From positions 33,513 to 97,512 of the forward strand of contig BNBH01000017.1 in assembly GCA_014655195.1 (NCBI GenBank): 64,000 bases of DNA, written 5' to 3'. Positions 1 through 8,352 of this stretch are shown here, piece after piece. Origin of the DNA: Streptomyces cellulosae (GTDB taxonomy: Bacteria > Actinomycetota > Actinomycetes > Streptomycetales > Streptomycetaceae). The translations under genes and the position numbers were made by a program. Under the pieces are notes generated by a model, which saw only the letters and a program-made list of their open reading frames with translations, made no database searches and was not told where the DNA came from. Position 1 is the first letter of the stretch. Each line of letters begins with the position of its first letter.

Positions 1-65
1 ACCGGCCCGCAGCGCCCGTCGGCGCGCACCCCCCGTGAGCACGCCCAGCGCCCGGACCCCCCGGC

Positions 66-893
66 TCAGCCCTCCGCGGCGACAAACCACCGCAACAGCG
101 AAGCCAACCTCTGCGGACGGTCCTCCGCGATCAACGTCCGCGTCCCCCTCAGCTCCACCAACCGCCCCCGAGGCAGCAGCTCCGCCAGCATCCGCCCATG
201 CCTCCGCGGCATCATCAGGTCCTCGGTCGCCCAGACGACGAGCGCGGGCTTCTCGAAGCGACGCAACCCCTGTGCGGCCTCCAGCAGTTCCGTCCGCCGC
301 ACATGCGTGGTGTAGTGCCGGAAGTCCCGGCGGATCGCCGGATCGGTCCGCAGTGGCCGGAGCCACCGCTCCACCACCTCGTCGGGCAACGGCCGCTTCG
401 TCAGAGCGCCGAAGCCGACCGGCAGCCGGCGCAACGGCTTCCACCCCAGCACACGCACCATCAGCGGCACCCCGCCCGGCACCCTGCACGCGAGCCCGAT
501 CATCTTCCCGGGAAGCCCCGGCGGGTAGTTGTCGAACGCCTCGCACGAGATCAGCACGAGCCGCGCCAGCCGCTCGGGATGCCGCGCCGCGACCGTCTGC
601 GCACGCCCGCAGTCGCTCTCGACGAGCGTGACGTCCCGCAGGTCCAGCCGGTCGAGGAACTCGGCGATCAGCTCGTTGACCAGGTCCGGCGTGGGTGGCC
701 GGGTCATCGGCGTGCGGTGCGCGCCGTACGGGAGCGTCGGCGCGACGACGCGGTGGTCGGTGCGCAGTTCCGCGACGACGTGGCGCCACACGGACGCGTC
801 GTGCAGCAGCCCGTGCAGCAGCACGACCACCGGCCCCTCCCCGCCCGTGTCCTCGTACGTGACGGTGCCCGCGCTCAGCTCGATCTCCGGCAT
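66..893 (-). CDS. alpha/beta hydrolase with Asp at the nucleophile elbow
   Basis: A 275-residue alpha/beta-hydrolase-fold protein of the haloalkane-dehalogenase-like branch. The oxyanion HG motif (VVLLHGLLHD) lies near residues 24-33. At the nucleophile elbow the sequence reads LVESDCGRAQ, so the usual G-x-S-x-G serine is replaced by an S-D-C-G arrangement in which Asp would be the nucleophile. In the C-terminal loop where the catalytic His normally sits, the protein reads LRGTRTLIAED, with no His. Related actinobacterial proteins with GNDTGG elbows often share this ending, so it may be a subfamily trait. The ATG is preceded by a GGAGCG ribosome-binding site. The substrate is unknown. It is transcribed in the same direction as the Rid/acyl-CoA dehydrogenase pair 41 bp upstream and could belong to their transcript. 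Confidence 0.75.
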   Translation of the reverse strand: MPEIELSAGTVTYEDTGGEGPVVVLLHGLLHDASVWRHVVAELRTDHRVVAPTLPYGAHRTPMTRPPTPDLVNELIAEFLDRLDLRDVTLVESDCGRAQTVAARHPERLARLVLISCEAFDNYPPGLPGKMIGLACRVPGGVPLMVRVLGWKPLRRLPVGFGALTKRPLPDEVVERWLRPLRTDPAIRRDFRHYTTHVRRTELLEAAQGLRRFEKPALVVWATEDLMMPRRHGRMLAELLPRGRLVELRGTRTLIAEDRPQRLASLLRWFVAAEG

Positions 894-934
894 CGCTCCA
901 GGCTAGGAGGAGCGGGCGGGCCGCGCCCGGCGGC

Positions 935-1333
935 TCACGGGAGGACGGCGAACCCGTCGAGCTCGACCATCGCCTCCTCGTCCCACAGCCGGACCACCTC
1001 CACGACCGCCATCGCCGGGTAGTCCCGGCCCGCCAGGTCCCGCCAGACACGTCCCAGTTCGCCCGCGTGCTCGCGGTACGCGGCGACATCCGTGGCGTAG
1101 ACGGTGACGCGGGTTAGGTCGGCGGGGGTGCCGCCGGCGGCGCGGAGGGCGGTGAGGAGGTTGGTGAGGGCGCGGGTGAACTGTTCGGGGAGGGTGTCGC
1201 CGGTGACCTTCCCGTCGCCGTCGAGGGCGGTCTGCCCGGCCAGGAACACCACGCGGGAGCCGGTGGCGACGACGGCGTGGGAGAAACCGGCGGGCGGGGA
1301 CAGGTCGGGCGGGTTGACGCGCTCGGCGGTCAC
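935..1333 (-). CDS. RidA/YjgF/Rid-family protein lacking the catalytic Arg
   Basis: A 132-residue single-domain Rid (YER057c/YjgF) protein. Classical RidA hydrolyses enamine/imine intermediates. The family core is visible (VFLAGQTALDGDGK, then FTRALTNLLTALRAAGG). The segment YPAMAVVEVVRLWDEE aligns with the PARSCVEVARL region of E. coli RidA, so the position of its Arg105 is Met here. The GTG start at 1333 overlaps the TGA of the acyl-CoA dehydrogenase gene (GTGA), so the two are translationally coupled. Sitting in a CoA-dependent aminobenzoate-like locus, it may handle an enamine or imine product, as 2-aminomuconate deaminases (also Rid-fold) do, but the missing Arg argues against simple RidA activity. 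Confidence 0.85.
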   Translation of the reverse strand: MTAERVNPPDLSPPAGFSHAVVATGSRVVFLAGQTALDGDGKVTGDTLPEQFTRALTNLLTALRAAGGTPADLTRVTVYATDVAAYREHAGELGRVWRDLAGRDYPAMAVVEVVRLWDEEAMVELDGFAVLP

Positions 1334-2457
1334 CGGGCCTCCAGGGTCTTGTACAGCTCCTTGGCGATGATGCCGCGCTGGACCTCGCTCGCCCCCTCGT
1401 AGATGCGGGGCGCGCGGACCTCGCGGTAGAGGTGTTCGAGCAGATGGCCCCGGCACAGGGCGCGGGCGCCGTGCAGCTGGACGGCGGTGTCGACGACGTA
1501 CTGGGCGGTCTCGGTGGCCAGCAGCTTCGCCATCGCGGAGCGCCGTGGCACGTCGTCCGCGCCCTCGTCGTACGCGGTGGCCGCCGCGTACACCATCAGG
1601 CGGGCGGCCTCGGTGCGGACGGACATCTCGGCGACCTGGTGGGCGACCGCCTGGAGGTCCTTGAGCCGACCGCCGAACGCGTCGCGCGCGGCGGTGTGGG
1701 CGACGGTCGCGTCCAGCGCGGCCTGCGCCATGCCGACGGCGAAGGCGCCGACGCTGGGCCGGAACAGGTTCAAGGTGTCCATGGCGACGCGGAAGCCGGC
1801 GTCGGGTTCGCCGAGGACATCGGCTTCGGTGACCCGTACGCCGTCGAAGGTCAGGGTCCCGAGGGCGTGCGGGGCGATCATGTCGAGGCGGCTGCCGGTG
1901 AGGCCGGGCCGGTCGGCGGGGACGAGGAAGGCGGTGACGCCGCGCGCGCCCGCGCCGGGGGTGGTGCGGGCGAAGACGGTGTAGAGGTCGGCGTCGGGGG
2001 CGTTGGAGATCCAGCACTTCTCGCCGGTGAGCCGCCACCCGTCCGGTCCGTCGCACTCCGCGCTCAGGGAGAGGGCGGCCGCGTCGGAGCCGGCGCCGGG
2101 TTCGGAGAGGGCGAAGGCCGCGACCGCCGTGCCGTCACTCACCCGGGGGAGCCACCGCTCCCTCTGTCCGGGGGTGCCGTGGGCGTGCACCGGGTGGGCG
2201 CCGAGGCCCTGGAGGGCGAGGGCGGTTTCCGCCTCCGTGCTCACCTGGGCGAGCGACTCACGCATCAGGCACAGGTCCAGCGCACCGGAGGTGAAGAGCC
2301 GGGACAGCAGTCCGAGCGCGCCCAACTCGGCGACGAGCGCCCGGTTCACGCGGCCGGGCTCCCCCTTCTCGGCGAGCGGCCGGAGCCGTTCGGCGGCGAG
2401 GGTGCGCAGCTCCGCGCACCGGGCGAGTTGTTCCGGTTCGAGCGAGAATGCGGTCAC
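1330..2457 (-). CDS. acyl-CoA dehydrogenase
   Basis: A 375-residue FAD-dependent acyl-CoA dehydrogenase that would introduce a C2-C3 double bond into an acyl-CoA. Visible signatures are ALSEPGAGSD (flavin binding), GEKCWISNA, and near residue 352 RIYEGASEVQRGII, whose Glu is at the catalytic-base position of the family. The GTG at 2457 is preferred over an upstream in-frame start because a GGGAAGGGA ribosome-binding site sits 7-8 bases before it. Its 3' end overlaps the Rid gene by 4 bp. It diverges from the CoA ligase gene across a 118-bp promoter region holding the shared operator. With the hydratase it would provide beta-oxidation-like steps after dearomatisation of the aryl-CoA (inference). 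Confidence 0.88.
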   Translation of the reverse strand: MTAFSLEPEQLARCAELRTLAAERLRPLAEKGEPGRVNRALVAELGALGLLSRLFTSGALDLCLMRESLAQVSTEAETALALQGLGAHPVHAHGTPGQRERWLPRVSDGTAVAAFALSEPGAGSDAAALSLSAECDGPDGWRLTGEKCWISNAPDADLYTVFARTTPGAGARGVTAFLVPADRPGLTGSRLDMIAPHALGTLTFDGVRVTEADVLGEPDAGFRVAMDTLNLFRPSVGAFAVGMAQAALDATVAHTAARDAFGGRLKDLQAVAHQVAEMSVRTEAARLMVYAAATAYDEGADDVPRRSAMAKLLATETAQYVVDTAVQLHGARALCRGHLLEHLYREVRAPRIYEGASEVQRGIIAKELYKTLEAR

Positions 2458-2509
2458 TGCCGGTCCCTTCCCTCGCCGGTGGGCCACCCGCCGAGGTTAT
2501 CGCGAACCG

Positions 2510-2537
2510 TTGACTGCCGTCACCAACACGATACGCT
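2510..2537 (+). promoter_or_regulatory. predicted promoter of the CoA ligase gene
   Basis: TTGACT (2510-2515) and TACGCT (2532-2537) are separated by 16 bp and resemble a housekeeping -35/-10 pair. They lie 38 bp before the ATG of the ligase. The -35 box is inside the TGACTGCCGTCAC motif, so binding of a repressor there would block the promoter. Confidence 0.5.
2511..2523. promoter_or_regulatory. candidate PaaX operator, site 1
   Basis: TGACTGCCGTCAC is a TGAC-N4-GTCA inverted repeat that recurs with one substitution at 8370-8382. Read on the minus strand it covers GTGACG, which with TAACCT 18 bp downstream forms a plausible promoter for the acyl-CoA dehydrogenase gene. One site could therefore control both divergent promoters. 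Assignment to the PaaX protein encoded at 4221 is inference from location. Confidence 0.5.
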
Positions 2538-2575
2538 CCTGATGCGAGCCCACCACGCCAAGGGGGCGAACCGGT

Positions 2576-4186
2576 ATGAATCCACGGTCCACCGCGCACG
2601 TCGACACCTTCGCCCGCGACCATCTCCCGCCACCGGACGAGTGGCCCGAGCTGCGCTTCGACCTGCCGGAGCTGCGCTACCCCGAGCGGCTGAACTGCGC
2701 CGCGGAACTGCTCCAGGGCCAGTCCGACGACCGCCCGGCGTTCCGCACGCCCGACGGCGGCGTCTGGACGTACGGGGAGCTGCGCGCGCGGGTGGACCGG
2801 CTGGCGCATCTGCTCACCTCGGACCTCGGGGTGGTGCCCGGCAACCGGGTGCTGCTGCGCGGGCCCACCACGCCGTGGCTGGCCGCCTGCTGGCTGGCGG
2901 TGCTGAAGGCGGGCGCTGTCGCCGTCACCGTGCTGGCCCAGCAGCGCCCGCACGAGCTGGCCACCATCTGCGCGCTCGCGGAGGTGCGGCACGCCCTGTG
3001 CGACGTGCGCTCCCTCGACGACCTCGTGAAGGCGGAGGTCCCGGACCTGCGGATCGCGGTGTTCGGAGGCGACTCCCGCGACGACCTGCTGCACCGCCCC
3101 GCGCCCGAGGGGCCGTTCGAGGCGGTGGAGACGGCCGCCGCCGACGTCGCCCTGATCGCCTTCACCTCCGGCACGACCGGGAAGCCGAAGGGCTGCACGC
3201 ACTTCCACCGGGACGTGCTGGCCATCGCGGACACCTTCTCCCGGCACGTCCTCAAGCCGGTCCCCGACGACGTCTTCGCGGGCAGTCCCCCGCTGGGTTT
3301 CACCTTCGGGCTGGGCGGTCTGGTGGTGTTCCCGCTGCGGGCGGGCGCGAGCGCGCTGCTGCTCGAACAGGCGCATCCCTCACAGCTGTTGGCGGCCGTC
3401 GACGGGCACCGGGTCTCGGTGCTGTTCACCGCGCCCACCGCCTACCGGGCGATGCTGGCGGAGGCGGACGGCCACGACCTGTCCAGCCTGCGCCGCTGCG
3501 TCTCGGCGGGCGAGAACCTGCCGGCGGCGACCTGGCAGGCCTGGCACGACCGCACCGGGCTGCGCATCATCAACGGCATCGGCGCCACCGAGCTGCTGCA
3601 CATCTTCATCTCCGCCGCCGACGACGCGATCCGCCCCGGCACCACCGGCGTCCCGGTGCCCGGCTGGCAGGCGCGCGTGCAGGACGCGGACGGCGTCCCC
3701 GTGCCCGACGGGCAGCCCGGACTGCTCGCGGTGCGCGGCCCCGTCGGCTGCCGCTACCTGGCCGACCCGCGCCAGCGGGACTACGTACGGGGCGGCTGGA
3801 ACGTCACCGGCGACGCCTACGTCCGCGACCCCGACGGCTACTTCCGGTACGTGGCCCGCGCCGACGACATGATCATCTCGGCCGGGTACAACATCGCGGG
3901 CCCCGAGGTCGAGGACGCGCTGCTGCGCCATCCGGACGTGGTGGAGGCGGCGGTGGTCGGGCGTCCCGACGAGGCGCGCGGCCAGGTCGTGGTGGCGTAC
4001 ACGGTCCTCAAGGAGGGCGCCGAGCGGGACGGCGAGGCGCTGCGGGCGTTCATGAAGACGGAACTGGCGCCGTACAAGTGCCCCCGGGAGATCGTCTTCC
4101 TGGACGCGCTGCCGCGCACCGCCACCGGCAAGCTCCAGCGGTTCCGGCTGCGCACCGGCGCCGGCACCGGAGACGACCAGGGCTGA
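2576..4186 (+). CDS. 2-aminobenzoate-CoA ligase-like AMP-forming ligase
   Basis: A 536-residue ANL-superfamily acyl/aryl-CoA synthetase that would activate an aromatic acid with ATP and CoA. The P-loop TSGTTGKPKG lies near residues 198-207. Further motifs are NGIGATELLH, the hinge-containing GYFRYVARADDMIISAGYN, and the C-terminal catalytic Lys in TATGKLQR near residue 518. The N-terminal segment (NCAAELL) and overall length fit the benzoate/2-aminobenzoate-CoA ligase branch. Context supports anthranilate: the 2-aminobenzoyl-CoA monooxygenase/reductase-like fusion lies 0.9 kb downstream on the other strand, and no gentisate dioxygenase is present as expected for salicylate. The substrate is not proven. 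It is probably co-transcribed with the PaaX gene 34 bp downstream. Confidence 0.82.
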   Translation: MNPRSTAHVDTFARDHLPPPDEWPELRFDLPELRYPERLNCAAELLQGQSDDRPAFRTPDGGVWTYGELRARVDRLAHLLTSDLGVVPGNRVLLRGPTTPWLAACWLAVLKAGAVAVTVLAQQRPHELATICALAEVRHALCDVRSLDDLVKAEVPDLRIAVFGGDSRDDLLHRPAPEGPFEAVETAAADVALIAFTSGTTGKPKGCTHFHRDVLAIADTFSRHVLKPVPDDVFAGSPPLGFTFGLGGLVVFPLRAGASALLLEQAHPSQLLAAVDGHRVSVLFTAPTAYRAMLAEADGHDLSSLRRCVSAGENLPAATWQAWHDRTGLRIINGIGATELLHIFISAADDAIRPGTTGVPVPGWQARVQDADGVPVPDGQPGLLAVRGPVGCRYLADPRQRDYVRGGWNVTGDAYVRDPDGYFRYVARADDMIISAGYNIAGPEVEDALLRHPDVVEAAVVGRPDEARGQVVVAYTVLKEGAERDGEALRAFMKTELAPYKCPREIVFLDALPRTATGKLQRFRLRTGAGTGDDQG

Positions 4187-4220
4187 TGCCGGGGAAACGG
4201 TCCCGCGGACACGACCTAAG

Positions 4221-5066
4221 ATGATCAACGTGTCCGACCAGCATGCTCCACGGTCTCTCATCGTCACGCTCTACGGCGCCTACGGCCGGTTCGTGCCGGG
4301 CCCGGTGCCCGTCGCGGAGTTGATCCGGCTGCTGGCCGCCGTCGGCGTGGACGCCCCGTCCGTGCGTTCCTCCGTGTCCCGGCTCAAGCGCCGCGGACTG
4401 CTGCTCCCGGCCCGCACCGACCGGGGCGCGGCCGGCTACGAACTGTCGCCCGGGGCGCGCCAGTTGCTGGAGGACGGCGACCGGCGCATCTACGCCACCG
4501 CGCCGCCCGGCGACGAGGGCTGGGTGCTCGCGGTGTTCTCGGTGCCGGAGTCGGAGCGGCAGAAGCGGCATCTGCTGCGCTCCCGGCTGGCCGGTCTCGG
4601 CTTCGGCACGGCGGCACCGGGCGTGTGGATCGCCCCGGCCCGGCTGTACGAGGAGACCCGGCACACCCTGGAGCGGCTGCGCCTCGACGGGTACGTCGAC
4701 CTGTTCCGCGGCGAGCACCTCGGGTTCGCGGCCACGGCGGAGGCGGTGGCCCGCTGGTGGGACCTCAAGGCGATCGCGGAGGCACATGAGGCGTTCCTGG
4801 AGGGGCACGCGCCGGTGCTGCGCGCCTGGGAGCAGCGCACGGACACCCCGCCGGAGGAGGCGTACCGCGACTATCTCCTCGCCCTGGACGACTGGCGCCA
4901 CCTCCCCTACACCGACCCGGGCCTGCCCGCCGCGCTGCTGCCGGCGGACTGGCCGGGGACGCGTTCGGCGGCCGTCTTCCGGGCGCTGCACGAGCGGTTG
5001 CGGGACGCGGGGGCGGAGTTCGTGAACGCGGCGTCCGACTCCGCTTCCGCCTCCGAGGCGGACTGA
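4221..5066 (+). CDS. PaaX family transcriptional regulator
   Basis: A 281-residue PaaX-type regulator. The N-terminal winged helix contains VRSSVSRLKRRGLL, followed by the PaaX central domain (GWVLAVFSVPES, RHLLRSRLAGLGFGTAAPGVWIAP) and a C-terminal domain rich in aromatic residues (YRDYLLALDDWRHLPYTDPGLP). Family members such as E. coli PaaX repress aryl-CoA catabolic operons and are released by aryl-CoA thioesters. Here it follows the ligase gene on the same strand, so the enzyme making the presumed inducer and its sensor are likely co-transcribed. The inverted repeats at 2511 and 8370 are its best candidate operators. It ends 12 bp from the convergent monooxygenase gene. Confidence 0.88.
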   Translation: MINVSDQHAPRSLIVTLYGAYGRFVPGPVPVAELIRLLAAVGVDAPSVRSSVSRLKRRGLLLPARTDRGAAGYELSPGARQLLEDGDRRIYATAPPGDEGWVLAVFSVPESERQKRHLLRSRLAGLGFGTAAPGVWIAPARLYEETRHTLERLRLDGYVDLFRGEHLGFAATAEAVARWWDLKAIAEAHEAFLEGHAPVLRAWEQRTDTPPEEAYRDYLLALDDWRHLPYTDPGLPAALLPADWPGTRSAAVFRALHERLRDAGAEFVNAASDSASASEAD

Positions 5067-5078
5067 GGCGTTCCCCTC

Positions 5079-7475
5079 TTACGCGCCTTCCGTGAGCGGC
5101 AGGTCGGAGAGAGTGAGGCGGGGCTTGGGGGCGTCGGTGCGGCCGGTGCAGGGCGGGCGGCTGCCCGCGCGGTACTGCGGCGGCCAGACCACGCCCGGAC
5201 CCTCGTACCCTTGCTCGGCCGCCGCGTGCAGCGTCCAGTGCGGGTCGTACAGATGCGGGCGTGCCAGCGCGCACAGGTCCGTACGACCAGCGAGGATCAG
5301 GGAGTTGACGTCGTCCCAGGAGGAGATCGCGCCGACCGCGATCACCGGGACGCGGGCCTCGTTGCGGACCCGGTCGGCGAACGGCGTCTGGTAGGAGCGG
5401 CCGAACTCCGGTTCCTCGTCGGCCACCACCTGACCGGTCGACACGTCGATCGCGTCGGCCCCGTGGTCGGCGAAGGCGCGGGCGATCGCCACCGCGTCCT
5501 CCGCGGTCGTACCGCCCTCGGCCCAGTCGGTCGCGGAGATCCGCACGGTCATCGGCCGGTCCTCCGGCCACACCGCCCGCACCGCGTCGAACACCTCCAG
5601 CGGGAAGCGCAGCCGCTTCCCCAGGGAGCCGCCGTAGGCGTCGGTGCGCCGGTTGGTCAGCGGGGAGAGGAAGCCGGAGAGCAGATAGCCGTGGGCGCAG
5701 TGCAGTTCGAGCAGGTCGAACCCGGCGCGCGCGGCACGTACGGCGGCGGCCGTGAACTGCTCGCGCAGATCCGTGAGTTGGGCGCGGGAAAGCTCTCGGG
5801 GCGTCTGGCTGCCCGGCTTGTACGGCAGCGGGGACGGGGCGACCAGGGGCCAGTTGCCCTCGTCGAGGGGTTCGTCCATGCCCTCCCACATCAGCCTGGT
5901 CGAGCCCTTGCGGCCGCTGTGGCCGAGCTGCACGCCGATGGCGGTACCGGGGGCGGTGGTGTGCACGAAGTCGGTGATCCGCCGCCACGCCTCCGCCTGC
6001 CGTCCGCTCCACAGCCCGGCGCACCCGGGAGTGATCCGGCCCTCCGGGCTGACGCACACCATCTCCGTCATCACCAGGCCGGCGCCGCCCAGGGCGCGGG
6101 CGCCGAGGTGGACGAGGTGGAAGTCGCCGGGCAGGCCGTCGGCCGCCGAGTACATGTCCATCGGCGAGACGACGACCCGGTTGCGCAGGGTGAGTCCGCG
6201 CAGCCGGAACGGGGTGAACATCGGGGGCGTGCCGGGCGGGCAGCCGAAGCCGCGCTCCACCGCCTCGGTGAAGTGCGGGTCACGCAGCCGCAGGTTGTCG
6301 TGGGTGACGCGGCGGCTGCGGGTGAGCAGGTTGAACGCGAACTGGCGCGGCGGCTGGTTCAGGTAGAGGGCGATGTTCTCGAACCACTCCAGGCTGGCGC
6401 GGGCCGCGCGCTGGGTGGAGGCGACGACGGGCCGCCGCTCCGCCTCGTAGGCCTCGAGGGCGTCGGTGAGCGTGGGCTGCTCGCTCAGACAGGCGGCGAG
6501 GGCGAGGGCGTCCTCCACGGCGAGCTTGGTGCCGGAGCCGATGGAGAAGTGGGCGGTGTGGGCGGCGTCGCCCAGCAGCACGACGTTGCCGTGCGACCAG
6601 CGCTCGTTGACGACCGTACGGAACGTCGTCCACGTCGAGTTGTTGGAGCGGAGGGGGCGGCCGCCGAGCGCGTCCGCGAAGATCTTGGCGCAGCGTTCGA
6701 CGGACTCGGTCTCGTCCAGCTCGTCGAACCCGGCGGCCCGCCACACCTCTTCACGCATCTCCACGATCACGGTGGAGGCGCTGGCGGAAAACGGGTAGCC
6801 GTGCAGCTGCATCACGCCGTGCTCGGTCTCGGCGATCTCGAAGCGGAAGGCGTCGAAGGGGAAGTCGGCGGCCAGCCAGATGTAGCGGCAGCGGTGCGCG
6901 GTGATGTGCGGGCGGAACACGTGCGCGAAGGCGGTGCGGGTGGTGCTGTGGACTCCGTCGGCGGCGACGACGAGGTCGTGGGTCCGGGCGAGGTGAGCGG
7001 GGTCCGGGGCCTCTTCGCGGAAGCGGAGTTCCACTCCCAGGGAGCGGCAGCGGTGGTGGAGGATCTCCAGGAGGCGGCGGCGGCCGAGGGCCGCGAAGCC
7101 GTGTCCTCCGGAGGTGTGGCGGGTGGTTCTGTGGACGATGTCGATGTCGTCCCAGCGGACGAATTCGGATTGCAGGGCGGAGTAGACCTCCGGGTCCGCG
7201 TGTTCGATGCCGCCGAGGGTTTCGTCCGAGAGCACTACTCCGAAGCCGAAGGTGTCGTGGGGGGTGTTGCGTTCCCAGACCGTGATGTCTCTGGTGGGGT
7301 CCAGGCGTTTGAGGAGGCCGGCTGCGTAGAGGCCGCCGGGGCCTCCGCCGATGATCGCCACGCGTAGGGGGGCGTTCGGCTTCGCCGGCGGGTGCGGGTT
7401 CGTTGTGGCTTGTCGCGCGGTTCCCCGCACCCCTGAGGGTGATGCAGTCCCGCGCGTCGACACGGAGGAGGTCAC
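5079..7475 (-). CDS. aryl-CoA monooxygenase / Old Yellow Enzyme reductase fusion
   Basis: A 798-residue fusion. Residues 1 to about 410 are an FAD-dependent hydroxylase: Rossmann motif IIGGGPGGLYAAGLL near residue 40, and GDAAHTAHFSIGSGTKLAVE for the second FAD contact. Residues from about 420 are an Old Yellow Enzyme-type FMN barrel: FRLRGLTLRNRVVVSPM, GVQLGHSGRK, HCAHGYLLSGFLSPLTN. This architecture is that of 2-aminobenzoyl-CoA monooxygenase/reductase (hydroxylation plus ring reduction of anthraniloyl-CoA), annotated elsewhere as bifunctional salicylyl-CoA 5-hydroxylase/oxidoreductase. The start is taken as GTG at 7475, which overlaps the hydratase stop (GTGA) and has a GGAGGGG ribosome-binding site 5 bases upstream. 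An ATG at 7487 is the alternative. Confidence 0.87.
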   Translation of the reverse strand: MTSSVSTRGTASPSGVRGTARQATTNPHPPAKPNAPLRVAIIGGGPGGLYAAGLLKRLDPTRDITVWERNTPHDTFGFGVVLSDETLGGIEHADPEVYSALQSEFVRWDDIDIVHRTTRHTSGGHGFAALGRRRLLEILHHRCRSLGVELRFREEAPDPAHLARTHDLVVAADGVHSTTRTAFAHVFRPHITAHRCRYIWLAADFPFDAFRFEIAETEHGVMQLHGYPFSASASTVIVEMREEVWRAAGFDELDETESVERCAKIFADALGGRPLRSNNSTWTTFRTVVNERWSHGNVVLLGDAAHTAHFSIGSGTKLAVEDALALAACLSEQPTLTDALEAYEAERRPVVASTQRAARASLEWFENIALYLNQPPRQFAFNLLTRSRRVTHDNLRLRDPHFTEAVERGFGCPPGTPPMFTPFRLRGLTLRNRVVVSPMDMYSAADGLPGDFHLVHLGARALGGAGLVMTEMVCVSPEGRITPGCAGLWSGRQAEAWRRITDFVHTTAPGTAIGVQLGHSGRKGSTRLMWEGMDEPLDEGNWPLVAPSPLPYKPGSQTPRELSRAQLTDLREQFTAAAVRAARAGFDLLELHCAHGYLLSGFLSPLTNRRTDAYGGSLGKRLRFPLEVFDAVRAVWPEDRPMTVRISATDWAEGGTTAEDAVAIARAFADHGADAIDVSTGQVVADEEPEFGRSYQTPFADRVRNEARVPVIAVGAISSWDDVNSLILAGRTDLCALARPHLYDPHWTLHAAAEQGYEGPGVVWPPQYRAGSRPPCTGRTDAPKPRLTLSDLPLTEGA

Positions 7476-8299
7476 CGTCCCCTCCATTTCGGGGCTCGCT
7501 TCTCCGTGAAGGCCGCGTGGAACTCGGCGTAGTCCTCGCCTGTCATCAGCAGGGCCTGGGTGGAGGCGTCCAGTTCGATCGATGCGGCCAGCGGCATGTC
7601 CAGTTCGGAGGTGAGGAGGGCCTTCGTCTGGGCGTGGGCCAGGGCCGGGCCGTCGGCGAGGCGGCGGGCCAGGTCTCGGGACGCGGTGTCCGCGCCGCCC
7701 TCCTCGGTCAGCGCGCTGATCAGACCGATCCGTTCCGCCTCCGGGGCGTGGACCGGCTCGCCCAGCATCAGGAGGCGGGTGGCGTGGCCGAGGCCGACGA
7801 CCCGGGGCAGCAGGTAGGCCGCGCCCATGTCGCCGCCGGACAGGCCGACGCGGGTGAACAGGAAGGCGAAGCGGGCGGTGGGGTCGGCGACCCGGAAGTC
7901 CGCGGCGAGGGCGAGGACCGCGCCGGCGCCGGCGGCCACGCCGTGAACCGCGGCGACGACGGGGAAGGGACACTCCCGTACCGCGCGGACCACCTGGCCG
8001 GTCATGCGGTTGAAGTCGAGGAGCTGGGCGGTGTCCATCGAGAGGGTGGCGCCGATGATCTCGTCGACGTCGCCGCCGGAGCAGAAGCCGCGTCCCTCGC
8101 CGCCCAGCACCAGGGCCCGGACGGCCCGCTCCCGGGACAGTTCGGCGAGCAGGTCGCGCAGGTCGGCGTAGGCGCCGAAGGTGAGCGCGTTCAGCTTGTC
8201 GGGGCGGGCGAGGGTGACATGGGCGACGCCGTCGGCGATCTCGACGCGCAGATGCTCCCAGCGCGCGGTGCGGGCGGCGGAGCCGGTGAAAGGACTCAT
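7472..8299 (-). CDS. enoyl-CoA hydratase/isomerase family protein
   Basis: A 275-residue crotonase-fold protein that hydrates or isomerises an enoyl-CoA. Oxyanion-hole segments are RPDKLNALTF plus GFCSGGDVDEI, and HGVAAGAGAVLALAADFRVA. The active-site loop reads TRVGLSGGDMGAAYLLPRVVG, with Asp where many hydratases have Glu, a pattern seen in several CoA ring-processing crotonases. It is the first gene of a two-gene minus-strand unit, with its stop overlapping the fusion monooxygenase start. A good GAGGAGG ribosome-binding site precedes the ATG. The promoter region carries operator site 2. Probable role: processing the reduced ring product made by the fusion enzyme (inference). Confidence 0.87.
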   Translation of the reverse strand: MSPFTGSAARTARWEHLRVEIADGVAHVTLARPDKLNALTFGAYADLRDLLAELSRERAVRALVLGGEGRGFCSGGDVDEIIGATLSMDTAQLLDFNRMTGQVVRAVRECPFPVVAAVHGVAAGAGAVLALAADFRVADPTARFAFLFTRVGLSGGDMGAAYLLPRVVGLGHATRLLMLGEPVHAPEAERIGLISALTEEGGADTASRDLARRLADGPALAHAQTKALLTSELDMPLAASIELDASTQALLMTGEDYAEFHAAFTEKRAPKWRGR

Positions 8300-8352
8300 G
8301 AGGGCGGCCTCCTCGGGCGGGCACTGCGCGGCTCAGTGAGGTCTGCCACTCG

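Noticed and set aside
1432-4224. A 930-codon plus-strand frame spanning the divergent promoter region
   Set aside because: It reads through the acyl-CoA dehydrogenase gene antisense and the ligase gene out of frame. No family resemblance.
5079-8299. Salicylate-to-gentisate pathway
   Set aside because: The fusion enzyme is often labelled salicylyl-CoA 5-hydroxylase, but no gentisate dioxygenase or downstream genes are present, and the ligase and Rid gene fit aminobenzoate better.
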